Part shown: positions 16,162-24,222 of the stretch, piece by piece | How positions within the stretch are numbered: the first letter of the stretch is position 1 | How the letters are laid out: each line of letters starts with the position of its first letter | Assembly: GCA_017536555.1 (NCBI GenBank) | Contig: JAFXHE010000008.1 | Span: 1 to 64,000 of the forward strand | Direction of reading: 5' to 3' | DNA length: 64,000 bases | DNA from: Alistipes sp. | GTDB lineage: Bacteria > Bacteroidota > Bacteroidia > Bacteroidales > Rikenellaceae | The notes under the pieces: generated by a model | The model's input: only the letters and a program-made list of their open reading frames with translations | Told to the model about the DNA's origin: nothing | Database searches by the model: none | Made by a program: the position numbers and the translations under genes

Positions 16162-18732
16162 ATGAAGACTCTGCGTTTTTTAATTGCTGCCTTGCTTACA
16201 CTATGTATGGCAGCAGCTTGTACTGATGATGGTTGGAACACCCAGGGCCCCAGCAACCAGGGCTGTCAAGAGCAGCCAGATCCCGATCCTGACCCAGATC
16301 CTGATCCTGACCCAGATCCTGATCCAAACGAGCCTACAGAGTACCCATTTATCTCTACCGACCCCGCCTTTGTAACGGAGGATATGACCACCGATGTTAA
16401 GGTCATCATTAATGGCAAAGGCACTGCTATCGAGGGCTTTAAGGGTGATTTGTACGCACATACAGGCGTTATCACCGACAAGAGCACAGCCTCAAGCGAC
16501 TGGAAGTATGTCAAGGCAGATTGGAACGTAAATATCGACGCGTGCAAGCTCGCATCAAAGGGCAATAACATCTGGGAGCTTACCATCAAAGGGGGTCCCC
16601 GCGCATACTACGGTGTACCCGCAGGTGATAAGATTCTAAAACTCGCCTTTGTATTCCGCTCGGCTGATGGCTCAACACAGCTCAAGGACAACGGCAACGA
16701 CATCTTCATCGACCTTGTTGAGGAGGGTCTTTCAGTGTTGTTTGTGACACCTGCTGACGGTCTTATTATGCAGGTTGGCAACAAGTGCGAGGTACAGGTT
16801 AAGCAGCAGGCTGCCACATCTCTTACGCTCTATAAGAATGAGGAGGAGGTTGCTACAACCACCGATGACACTCTAAACTACACATTTGAGGCAACAGCTG
16901 CTGGCGACTACACCTTTAAGGCTGTGGCTACCGACGGCACAGAGACCATCGAGGAGAGCGTATCTGTGGCTGTGCTTGGCGCAACCGAGAATGCCCCCTG
17001 CCCCGTTGACGTTAACGGCGGTGTTGTCGTTGAGGGCAATGCAGCTACCTTCGTGCTATATGCACCAGGCAAGCAGCGCGTGATACTTCTCGGCGACTTC
17101 AACAACTACAAGCCTATGAATGAGTATGTTATGAAGCGTGATGGCAACCTTTTCTGGACTACCGTGGAGGGCTTGCAGTCGGGTGTTGAGTATGGCTATC
17201 AGTTCCTCGTTGACGACACAATCAAGATTGGCGATCCGTATGCGACCAAGATTCTTGACCCGTGGAACGATAAGTACATCTCCTCGACAACATATCCCAA
17301 CCTAAAGCCATATCCCGCAGAGTACACCACAGACATCGTCTCTGTATTCGATATTGACGAGGTGGAGTATAGCTGGCAAGTGACTGACTTTGAGCGTCCC
17401 GACGAGAATATGTTGGCTATCTACGAGTTGCTCATCCGTGACTTCACTACCAACGGCACAATAGATGCTGTCACCGCAAAACTCGACTACTTCGAGACCC
17501 TCGGCATCAACGCTATCGAGCTTATGCCTATCCAGGAGTTCGACGGCAACGACTCGTGGGGCTATAACCCCTGCTTCTACTTTGCCACCGACAAGGCATA
17601 CGGTACTGACGAGGCATACAAGCGATTTATCGACGAGTGCCACAAGCGCGGCATCGCCGTAATCGTTGATGTCGTGTTCAACCACGCTACAGGTCAGTTC
17701 CCCTACGCCAAGATGTGGTGGAACAGCAACAACAACTGCACAACCTCGGATAACCCCTTCTTCAACGTCTCTGCGCCCCACAACTTCAGCGTATTCCACG
17801 ACTTCAACCACCTCTACGACCAGACACGCACCTACTTCAAGGAGGTTTTGAAGTACTGGCTTGAGGAGTACAATGTCGACGGTTTCCGCTTCGACCTTAC
17901 CAAGGGCTTTGTGCAGAAGCCCAGCAACTATGACGCTTGGAACTACTCGGCAGAGCGTGTCGGCATCTTGAGCGACTACGCACGCGCTATACGCGATGTT
18001 GAGGAGGATGCATACGTCATCTTCGAGCACTTCTGCGACCAAAAGGAGGAGAACGAGCTTTATAGCACTGTTGGCGCATTGTGCTGGAACAACAACAACC
18101 TCGGTGGCTACCAGGAGAGTGTTATGGGCTACACAGGCAACAACAAGAGTAACTTTGCGAGCTACAAGAGTGGTCGCATCAACAATATCGAGACACACGA
18201 CGAGGAGCGTATCGCCTACAAGGCTATCACCTATGGCCCCGCGTGGTTGAAGAACGACTGGTCGATTATCTCGAAGCGCATACAGGCCGTATACGCCTTC
18301 CACTTCCTCACGCCCTACCCCAAGATGATGTGGCAGTTTGGTGAGCTTGGCTACGACATCTCTATCGAGCAGAATGGTCGCACAGGTCGCAAGCCCGTTA
18401 AGTGGGAGTACTACGACGATGCTGACCGCAAGGCTATCTATGACGCTATCTCCAAGGTACTTAAGTTCCGTAACTCACGTCCCGACATCTATGCACAGGA
18501 CGACGTTAAGGTGCGCACACAGAAGTTCGGCGACAGCGATATGGCTGGCAAGGTGCTCGTTATGGACAATGTTATTATGGTTGCAAACTTCTCAACTACG
18601 GCAAGTTCCACAAATGTTGTTGTACCCGTTAGTGGCGAGTGGCAAAACCTTATGACAGGTGAGCGCGTGCAGCTTGGCGACAGCTATGTAGCAGAGCTTG
18701 AGGCTCACGACTACGTTATACTTGTTCGATAA
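16162..18732 (+). CDS. Secreted GH13 alpha-amylase-type lipoprotein with CBM48-like domain
   Basis: An 856-residue glycoside hydrolase. The lipobox ends in MAAAC (Cys20), followed by a Pro-Asp repeat linker (about residues 38-56) that lifts the enzyme off the membrane. A beta-sandwich region and a CBM48/E-set module (VEGNAATFVLYAPG...VILLGDFNNY, about 290-390) precede the GH13 barrel. Catalytic regions are DVVFNHA (~502), GFRFDLTKGF with the nucleophile Asp ~578, FEHF with acid/base Glu ~622, and ETHDEE with Asp ~679. It should hydrolyse alpha-1,4-glucan outside the cell. No SusC/SusD partner is in the window, so it is not in a classical starch-utilisation locus here. Confidence 0.92.
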   Translation: MKTLRFLIAALLTLCMAAACTDDGWNTQGPSNQGCQEQPDPDPDPDPDPDPDPDPNEPTEYPFISTDPAFVTEDMTTDVKVIINGKGTAIEGFKGDLYAHTGVITDKSTASSDWKYVKADWNVNIDACKLASKGNNIWELTIKGGPRAYYGVPAGDKILKLAFVFRSADGSTQLKDNGNDIFIDLVEEGLSVLFVTPADGLIMQVGNKCEVQVKQQAATSLTLYKNEEEVATTTDDTLNYTFEATAAGDYTFKAVATDGTETIEESVSVAVLGATENAPCPVDVNGGVVVEGNAATFVLYAPGKQRVILLGDFNNYKPMNEYVMKRDGNLFWTTVEGLQSGVEYGYQFLVDDTIKIGDPYATKILDPWNDKYISSTTYPNLKPYPAEYTTDIVSVFDIDEVEYSWQVTDFERPDENMLAIYELLIRDFTTNGTIDAVTAKLDYFETLGINAIELMPIQEFDGNDSWGYNPCFYFATDKAYGTDEAYKRFIDECHKRGIAVIVDVVFNHATGQFPYAKMWWNSNNNCTTSDNPFFNVSAPHNFSVFHDFNHLYDQTRTYFKEVLKYWLEEYNVDGFRFDLTKGFVQKPSNYDAWNYSAERVGILSDYARAIRDVEEDAYVIFEHFCDQKEENELYSTVGALCWNNNNLGGYQESVMGYTGNNKSNFASYKSGRINNIETHDEERIAYKAITYGPAWLKNDWSIISKRIQAVYAFHFLTPYPKMMWQFGELGYDISIEQNGRTGRKPVKWEYYDDADRKAIYDAISKVLKFRNSRPDIYAQDDVKVRTQKFGDSDMAGKVLVMDNVIMVANFSTTASSTNVVVPVSGEWQNLMTGERVQLGDSYVAELEAHDYVILVR

Positions 18733-18756
18733 ACCGTAATATAAGTATATTTGAGG

Positions 18757-18797
18757 GCGGTGCCTGCGGACTATGAAGTCTGCGGGCATCGCTGTTT
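18757..18797 (+). terminator. Probable terminator after the amylase gene
   Basis: A 14-bp imperfect stem (18757-18770 with 18779-18792) containing G-T pairs and followed by TGTTTT, a weak T-tract. Confidence 0.5.
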
Positions 18798-18830
18798 TAT
18801 GCAAAGCAAGTGCGCAGGACTCAAATATTG

Positions 18831-18909
18831 CCATCCAACCCCATCCAACCCATCCAACCCATCCAACCCATCCAACCCCTCTCCCTAAACTCCCTAAACT
18901 CCCTAAACT
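18831..18909. repeat. Two adjacent 9-bp tandem repeats
   Basis: Five copies of CCATCCAAC (18831-18877, one with an extra C) are followed by three exact copies of CTCCCTAAA (18881-18907). They are in non-coding DNA, about 40-120 bp upstream of the promoter box of the hexosaminidase gene. Repeat number could vary between strains. Confidence 0.9.
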
Positions 18910-18948
18910 CTTTTTACTACCCCTCGTGCTTATTTCAATTTTTTTTTG

Positions 18949-18956
18949 TATCTTTG
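18949..18956 (+). promoter_or_regulatory. Hexosaminidase promoter (-7 TATCTTTG)
   Basis: An exact TAnnTTTG match, 45 nt upstream of the ATG at 19001 and just downstream of the tandem repeats and a T9 tract. Confidence 0.6.
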
Positions 18957-19000
18957 CTTTTATATACAACCAATAACCATTGACAAACACATTAACCTAT

Positions 19001-20587
19001 ATGAGACGACTTCTTACACTACTACTTGCAGCAGCAACACTTATGCTGCACACCACAACCACAGAGGCTGCAACACTTAACATCATCCCCGAGCCCGCAT
19101 ACGTCGACCTCGCAGCCGAGGGCACGTATCTCGTTACAGGTAAGACACATATCATCGTAAACGACGAGCTATGGAACGAGGCAGAGCTATTTGCTACGGA
19201 GATGATGCCACACTTCAACCTTAAGAAGCCTATGAAGTGCGTAAAGCGCGGTAAGGGCATCAAGGTACGCACAGATAGCTGCATACACGAGGAGGGCTAC
19301 GAGATGACGGTATCCGAGGAGGGTATCCTCATCATTGGCGGTAGCGCAAAGGGCGTATTCTACGGCTTGCAGACACTGCGCCAGCTAATAGTCGTTGGCA
19401 ACGGCGTTGTCCCCTGCTGCTTCATTGCCGATGAGCCTACGTTTGCCTATCGCGGCGTACACCTCGACGTTGCGCGCCACTTCTTCTCGGTAGAGGATGT
19501 GAAGCGTTATATCGACATCCTCGCGGCACATAAGGTCAACCGCCTACACTGGCATCTTACCGACGACCAGGGCTGGCGCATCGAGATAAAGCGTTATCCC
19601 GAGCTTACCACAAAAGGCTCTATGCGTAGCGAGACACTTATCGGTCACGGTCTGCGCCCCGAGTTCTGGGACGGCAAGCCCTATGGTGGCTACTACACAC
19701 AGGATGATATACGCGATGTTGTGGAGTATGCCGCACAGCGACACATCGTCATCATCCCCGAGATAGAGATGCCTGGACACGCACAGGCTGCCCTCCACGC
19801 GCTACCGTGGTTAGGCTGTCATGAGCAGATTGTCGACGTATGGACAACGTGGGGCGTGACACCCGAGGTGATGTGCGCAGGTAAGGAGACAACATACGAG
19901 TTTTTGGAGAATGTCCTCGCCGAGGTCATCGAACTATTCCCCTCGGAGCTTATACACATTGGTGGCGATGAGTGCCCCAAAGAGCGTTGGAAGGAGTGCG
20001 AGCACTGCCAGGCAATGATGAAGGCGCAGGGTCTTGAGAACGAGGAGGAGCTGCAAGGCTACCTCGTGGCACGCATAGAGAAGTACCTTAACGCCCACGG
20101 ACGCAAGATGATAGGCTGGGACGAGATACTCGACGGCGGTGTTACACCTACCGCTACCGTTATGTCGTGGCGCGGCATCGAGGGCGGCATCTACGCAGCC
20201 AAGCGTGGCAACAACGTCGTGATGACACCTATGAGCCTCTGCTACTTCAACTTCTACCAGACCGAGAGCCGTAAGGGTGAGGGTCTGCATATCGGTGGAC
20301 ATATCCCCTTTGAGAAGGTATATGCGTGGGATCCATACGCAGGTCTTGATGACGACGCACGCAAGTATATCATTGGTGTTCAGTGCAATATGTGGAGCGA
20401 GTATATTAAGGATATTGAGACCTTGGAGGTTATGCTGCTGCCACGTCTTGCTGCAATGTCGGAGGTACAGTGGTCGGTTGACCGCCGTAATGATACTACC
20501 ATACGCGAGAAGATGAACACGCTACGTGGCTTCTACGACGCTATGGGCTGGCACTATGCACCCTACTACTTCGACGGCAGAAAGTAG
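19001..20587 (+). CDS. Beta-N-acetylhexosaminidase (GH20)
   Basis: A 528-residue exported enzyme. The signal peptide MRRLLTLLLAAATLML is followed by a Thr-rich stretch. An N-terminal GH20b-type domain ends around residue 135, then a TIM barrel carries AYRGVHLDVARHFF, HWHLTDDQGWRIEIK and the catalytic pair in HIGGDECPKERW (Asp-Glu near 323-324). It removes terminal GlcNAc/GalNAc from glycans in the periplasm or at the surface, useful for mucin or chitin-type substrates. I start it at the ATG at 19001; an in-frame TTG at 18980 would only add residues before the signal peptide. Confidence 0.94.
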   Translation: MRRLLTLLLAAATLMLHTTTTEAATLNIIPEPAYVDLAAEGTYLVTGKTHIIVNDELWNEAELFATEMMPHFNLKKPMKCVKRGKGIKVRTDSCIHEEGYEMTVSEEGILIIGGSAKGVFYGLQTLRQLIVVGNGVVPCCFIADEPTFAYRGVHLDVARHFFSVEDVKRYIDILAAHKVNRLHWHLTDDQGWRIEIKRYPELTTKGSMRSETLIGHGLRPEFWDGKPYGGYYTQDDIRDVVEYAAQRHIVIIPEIEMPGHAQAALHALPWLGCHEQIVDVWTTWGVTPEVMCAGKETTYEFLENVLAEVIELFPSELIHIGGDECPKERWKECEHCQAMMKAQGLENEEELQGYLVARIEKYLNAHGRKMIGWDEILDGGVTPTATVMSWRGIEGGIYAAKRGNNVVMTPMSLCYFNFYQTESRKGEGLHIGGHIPFEKVYAWDPYAGLDDDARKYIIGVQCNMWSEYIKDIETLEVMLLPRLAAMSEVQWSVDRRNDTTIREKMNTLRGFYDAMGWHYAPYYFDGRK

Positions 20588-20798
20588 CCAAGAGGCTGAC
20601 GGTAGCCCAAGGCCGTGTTTTAATAATGATAGCTCCGTTGTGGCACTTGCTGCAACGGGCTATTTTTTTGCTTGAGCAAGGCTATGATGCGCCCAAAATA
20701 GCAGTTTATGACGGAGTGCAAGGGGGGGGGTAACACAATAAAAATCAATATTTTTCATAAAATTTATCGCAAGGGGCTTGTTATCACAAAAAAATGTT
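20588..20798. other. Intergenic region before rpsA
   Basis: It contains the hexosaminidase terminator and a run of nine G (20722-20730), about 70 bp upstream of the rpsA promoter box. No gene is apparent. Confidence 0.6.
20629..20669 (+). terminator. Terminator after the hexosaminidase gene
   Basis: A stem ATAGC(T)CCGTTG / CAACGGGCTAT with a one-base bulge, followed by a run of seven T. Confidence 0.8.
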
Positions 20799-20806
20799 TA
20801 CCTTTG
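20799..20806 (+). promoter_or_regulatory. rpsA promoter (-7 TACCTTTG)
   Basis: An exact TAnnTTTG match. It lies 124 nt upstream of the ATG, leaving a leader of about 115 nt. Confidence 0.65.
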
Positions 20807-20814
20807 CAGTCCCT

Positions 20815-20880
20815 AACGTGCGCGCATAAGGCTTATGCTTAAGGCACAGCTTTAAGCGGGCAACGCGTGGGAAGAGAACC
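20815..20880 (+). promoter_or_regulatory. Structured 5' leader of rpsA (candidate autoregulatory element)
   Basis: The leader contains two consecutive hairpins, GCATAA-GGC-TTATGC (20824-20838) and GCTTAA...TTAAGC (20837-20857). They share two bases, so they compete at their junction, and a G-rich segment GGGCAACGCGTGGG follows. Ribosomal protein leaders often carry autogenous control elements; that this one does is inference. Confidence 0.35.
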
Positions 20881-20930
20881 TATTTATTAACTTTTAACGA
20901 GCGATTGTATCGCAAAACTATTTTTCCATT

Positions 20931-22715
20931 ATGGAGCAGAACATTTTTGTAGCGAACGAGAATTTCGATTGGAATGCATTCGAGAATGACCTTGGTTTGT
21001 ACAACCAGTCGAAGGAGGAGATTGCAGCAGCTTATGACAAGACTTTGTCGAATGTAGCTGTAGGTGAGGTTGTTGAGGGTACTGTTACCGAGATCAACAA
21101 GCGCGAGATCACCGTAAACATCGGCTACAAGTCAGAGGGTCTTATCGCAGCAACAGAGTTCCGTTACAACCCCGACTTGACCGTAGGCGAGAAGGTTGAG
21201 GTTTACGTTGAGTCGGTTGAGGATAAGGGTGGTCAGTTGGCACTCTCTCACAAGAAGGCTCGTCAGCTTAAGAGCTGGGATCGTGTTAACGAGGCACTCA
21301 ACAACGACGAGATTATTAAGGGTTACGTTAAGTGCCGCACAAAGGGCGGTATGATCGTTGACGTATTTGGTATCGAGGCATTCTTGCCCGGTTCACAGAT
21401 TGACGTTAAGCCCATCCGTGACTACGACGTATACGTAGACAAGACTATGGAGTTCAAGGTTGTAAAGATCAACCAGGAGTTCCGCAATGTAGTAGTTTCT
21501 CACAAGGCTCTTATCGAGGCAGAGCTCGAGGCTCAGAAGCAGATCATTATGTCAAAGCTTGAGAAGGGTCAAATCCTTGAGGGTACTGTTAAGAACATCA
21601 CCTCATACGGTGTATTCATCGACCTTGGTGGCGTTGATGGTCTTATCCACATCACCGACCTTTCGTGGGGTCGCGTAAACAACCCCGAGGAGGTTGTTGC
21701 ACTTGACCAGAAGCTTCAGGTTGTTATCCTTGACTTCGATGAGACAAAGAAGCGTATCGCTTTGGGTCTCAAGCAGCTCACAGCACATCCTTGGGAGGCT
21801 CTCGACACAGAGCTTAAGGTAGGCGACAAGGTTAAGGGTAAGGTAGTGGTTATGGCTGACTACGGCGCATTTGTGGAGATTGCTCCTGGCGTTGAGGGTC
21901 TTATCCACGTTTCAGAGATGTCTTGGAGCCAGCCTTTGCGTTCAGCACAGGAGTTTATGAAGGTAGGTGACGAGATTGAGGCTGTTATCCTTACTTTGGA
22001 TCGCGAGGAGCGCAAGATGTCACTCGGCGTTAAGCAGCTTACACCCGATCCTTGGGCAGAGATTGAGAAGAAGTACCCCGCAGGTACAAAGTGCACAGCA
22101 CGTGTACGCAACTTCTCTAACTTCGGCGTATTTGTAGAGATTGAGGATGGTATCGAGGGTCTCGTACACATCTCTGACCTCTCTTGGACAAAGAAGGTTA
22201 AGCACCCCAGCGAGTTCACACAGATTGGCGCAGAGTTGGAGGTTGTAGTTCTCGAGATCAACAAGGAGAACCGTCGTCTTTCACTCGGTCACAAGCAGCT
22301 CGAGGAGAATCCCTGGAACGGCTTTGAGAGCCAGTATGGCGTAGACAGCATCCACGAGGGTACTATCAGCGAGGTTACCGAGAAGGGTGCAATCGTATCA
22401 CTTGGCGAGAACATCGAGGGCTTCTGCCCCGCACGTCACCTCGTTAAGGAGGATGGCACTACTTTGAAGGCTGGCGAGAAGGCAGAGTTCAAGGTTTTGG
22501 AGTTCTCAAAGGCTACAAAGCGCATCACACTCTCACACAGCCGCATCTTCGAGGAGGCAAAGCGTGCAGAGGTTGCTGCCGAGAAGGCAGAGCGTCGCGC
22601 AGCTGCTGATGCAACAAAGTCAACCGTTAAGAAGATTAACGCCGCAGTTGAGAAGACAACTCTTGGCGATATCGCAGGCTTGGCAGAGTTGAAGGCACAG
22701 CTCGAGAAGAAGTAA
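20931..22715 (+). CDS. rpsA: 30S ribosomal protein S1
   Basis: A 594-residue protein with six consecutive S1 (OB-fold) RNA-binding domains starting near residues 45, 126, 210, 297, 384 and 471; the third to fifth show the GVF[IV][DE]I....GL[IV]H[IV]S core. S1 binds mRNA on the 30S subunit and helps initiation, which matters in Bacteroidota because Shine-Dalgarno sequences are mostly weak. A Lys/Glu/Ala-rich tail follows. It has a strong promoter, a structured leader and its own terminator. Codon choice is restricted, as expected for a highly expressed gene. Confidence 0.97.
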   Translation: MEQNIFVANENFDWNAFENDLGLYNQSKEEIAAAYDKTLSNVAVGEVVEGTVTEINKREITVNIGYKSEGLIAATEFRYNPDLTVGEKVEVYVESVEDKGGQLALSHKKARQLKSWDRVNEALNNDEIIKGYVKCRTKGGMIVDVFGIEAFLPGSQIDVKPIRDYDVYVDKTMEFKVVKINQEFRNVVVSHKALIEAELEAQKQIIMSKLEKGQILEGTVKNITSYGVFIDLGGVDGLIHITDLSWGRVNNPEEVVALDQKLQVVILDFDETKKRIALGLKQLTAHPWEALDTELKVGDKVKGKVVVMADYGAFVEIAPGVEGLIHVSEMSWSQPLRSAQEFMKVGDEIEAVILTLDREERKMSLGVKQLTPDPWAEIEKKYPAGTKCTARVRNFSNFGVFVEIEDGIEGLVHISDLSWTKKVKHPSEFTQIGAELEVVVLEINKENRRLSLGHKQLEENPWNGFESQYGVDSIHEGTISEVTEKGAIVSLGENIEGFCPARHLVKEDGTTLKAGEKAEFKVLEFSKATKRITLSHSRIFEEAKRAEVAAEKAERRAAADATKSTVKKINAAVEKTTLGDIAGLAELKAQLEKK

Positions 22716-22739
22716 TATATACTTCTACATAACAAGAGA

Positions 22740-22771
22740 ACCGACGATGGATACCCACCGTCGGTTTTTTT
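22740..22771 (+). terminator. rpsA terminator
   Basis: A stem ACCGACGATGG / CCACCGTCGGT with one mismatch and a short loop, followed by a run of T. It lies between the convergent rpsA and OmpA genes. Confidence 0.88.
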
Positions 22772-22793
22772 GTCTATATACACCTGATGCAGA

Positions 22794-24041
22794 CTACTTT
22801 ATAACTACGCATCTGTTGGTCAGCGCAGCATCCTTGCCCGAGAATAGTTGCACCGTGTCACCCACCCACGACGTTGTTATACGGCTCTGGGCGATGCCCC
22901 TGTCTACCATATACGCCTTGACACTCTCTGCGCGCTCGCGCGACAGTTGCTCGTTGCGAGCAGCACTGCCCGTCTCCTTGTCGGCATAGCCTGTGATGGT
23001 AAGCGGCGCGTTACTGCCCTTTATGGCGGCTATGTAGGTGTCGAGCGTTGCCTGTGCATAGGGCGTGAGGCTCGCAGTGCCTATATTGAAGAATAGTATG
23101 CCATCTGTTGCTACCACCTCCTCCTTTATCGTGCGTGGAGCCTTGCGGCACTCGTCCAAATCTGCGCGTAGCGTGCCATTCTCGCTCTTAAGCTGCGTAA
23201 GGTGCTTCTGTGCATCCTCATAGAGGACGGCAGCGGCTAACAGGTCGGCATTAAGCTCCTCAACAAGGGCAATATATCCACTCACATCGGCTGGCGTAAA
23301 GGCACGATCCCAACCACGCTTATTAAAGCGATAGGCAAGACCGACACTCGCCGAGAATGCCATAGCCACGCTGCTGTCGCTGCCCTGGCGTATCTGCTCG
23401 GGGAGGTCGCGCGTTGGGAAAAACCAGCTGCGCAGGTCTAACTGGATATCAAACTGACGGCTCACACGAAACTTATTAAGCGTGCCCGCTGTAAATGCAA
23501 ATTCGTCGTTACGTTGCCCCACAGAGCCTGATGTCCACGACATAAGCGTATAACCAAAGCCTACATACGGCACAGCACTATATACACGCCTCTCCTTATA
23601 GCCACCTATCCAGTTGGAGAGGTTTATCATAAAATCGCCGTGAGCAAAGAGATATGGCGTCTGGTAGATGTCGTTGCCATATACCGAGGGGGCATTAGAG
23701 TAGTTCTGGTACTGTCCTATGTCGAACTGTAGACGCGCTCCGACAATGGGGTTTAGCCACTTGGTAACAGCGATATTGGCATTCCAGCTATTACGCTTCC
23801 AGAAGTTGCCAGGCTCACGCGAGCCACCAAGAGAGTTGATGTCGAGAGCCGAGCTACCAAAGCCCGCAGAGATCTCCCAATTATCCCAGAAACGGTTGGT
23901 CACAAGACCGCTCCAACGTAGCGGTTTACCGCTATCACTCTGTGTATATACCTCCGTTATGGAGAGCGTCTCCTGCGCATAACTCTCCGTAGCGATGAGT
24001 GTGAGGAGCGATGTCAATAAAAATAGTAGACTCTTTTTCAT
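22794..24041 (-). CDS. OmpA-family outer-membrane protein
   Basis: A 415-residue protein with a signal peptide ending ATESYAQ, a barrel-type region (residues ~25-260, with many aromatic strand ends such as WFFPTRDLP), and a short helical linker with an LKSENGTLRADLDECRK coiled segment. A C-terminal OmpA domain contains TGYADKETGSAARNEQLS. It probably anchors the outer membrane to peptidoglycan. The start is the ATG at 24041, where a proper signal peptide begins; an upstream extension lacks one. It converges with rpsA. Confidence 0.88.
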   Translation of the reverse strand: MKKSLLFLLTSLLTLIATESYAQETLSITEVYTQSDSGKPLRWSGLVTNRFWDNWEISAGFGSSALDINSLGGSREPGNFWKRNSWNANIAVTKWLNPIVGARLQFDIGQYQNYSNAPSVYGNDIYQTPYLFAHGDFMINLSNWIGGYKERRVYSAVPYVGFGYTLMSWTSGSVGQRNDEFAFTAGTLNKFRVSRQFDIQLDLRSWFFPTRDLPEQIRQGSDSSVAMAFSASVGLAYRFNKRGWDRAFTPADVSGYIALVEELNADLLAAAVLYEDAQKHLTQLKSENGTLRADLDECRKAPRTIKEEVVATDGILFFNIGTASLTPYAQATLDTYIAAIKGSNAPLTITGYADKETGSAARNEQLSRERAESVKAYMVDRGIAQSRITTSWVGDTVQLFSGKDAALTNRCVVIK

Positions 24042-24163
24042 TGTTGCAATAATTTGATTAACCACATATCTTTTGTCTATCTGCGCCCACTCCTTTAAGA
24101 GGGCTGCCGCTACCATATATGCAAATTATGTACAATTCAGCCCCTTACGCCACAAATTATTGC

Positions 24164-24200
24164 AAATAAAAGAGGTATCCACCCATAGGCAGATACCTCT
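24164..24200 (-). terminator. Terminator of the first BACON-type lipoprotein gene
   Basis: A 9-bp stem AGAGGTATC / GATACCTCT (24171-24200) with a T-rich tract on the minus strand (24164-24170). Confidence 0.8.
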
Positions 24201-24222
24201 CAACCGACCTAAAGTCGAGCTA

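Noticed and set aside
17302-18303. A 333-codon minus-strand open frame across the amylase
   Set aside because: It is antisense to intact GH13 catalytic motifs and is Val/Leu-rich without any recognisable domain.
18831-18909. CRISPR-like array
   Set aside because: Units are 9 bp and contiguous without spacers, so this is a simple tandem repeat.
24042-24116. N-terminal extension of the second OmpA protein
   Set aside because: The signal peptide begins at the ATG at 24041; the extension would bury it.
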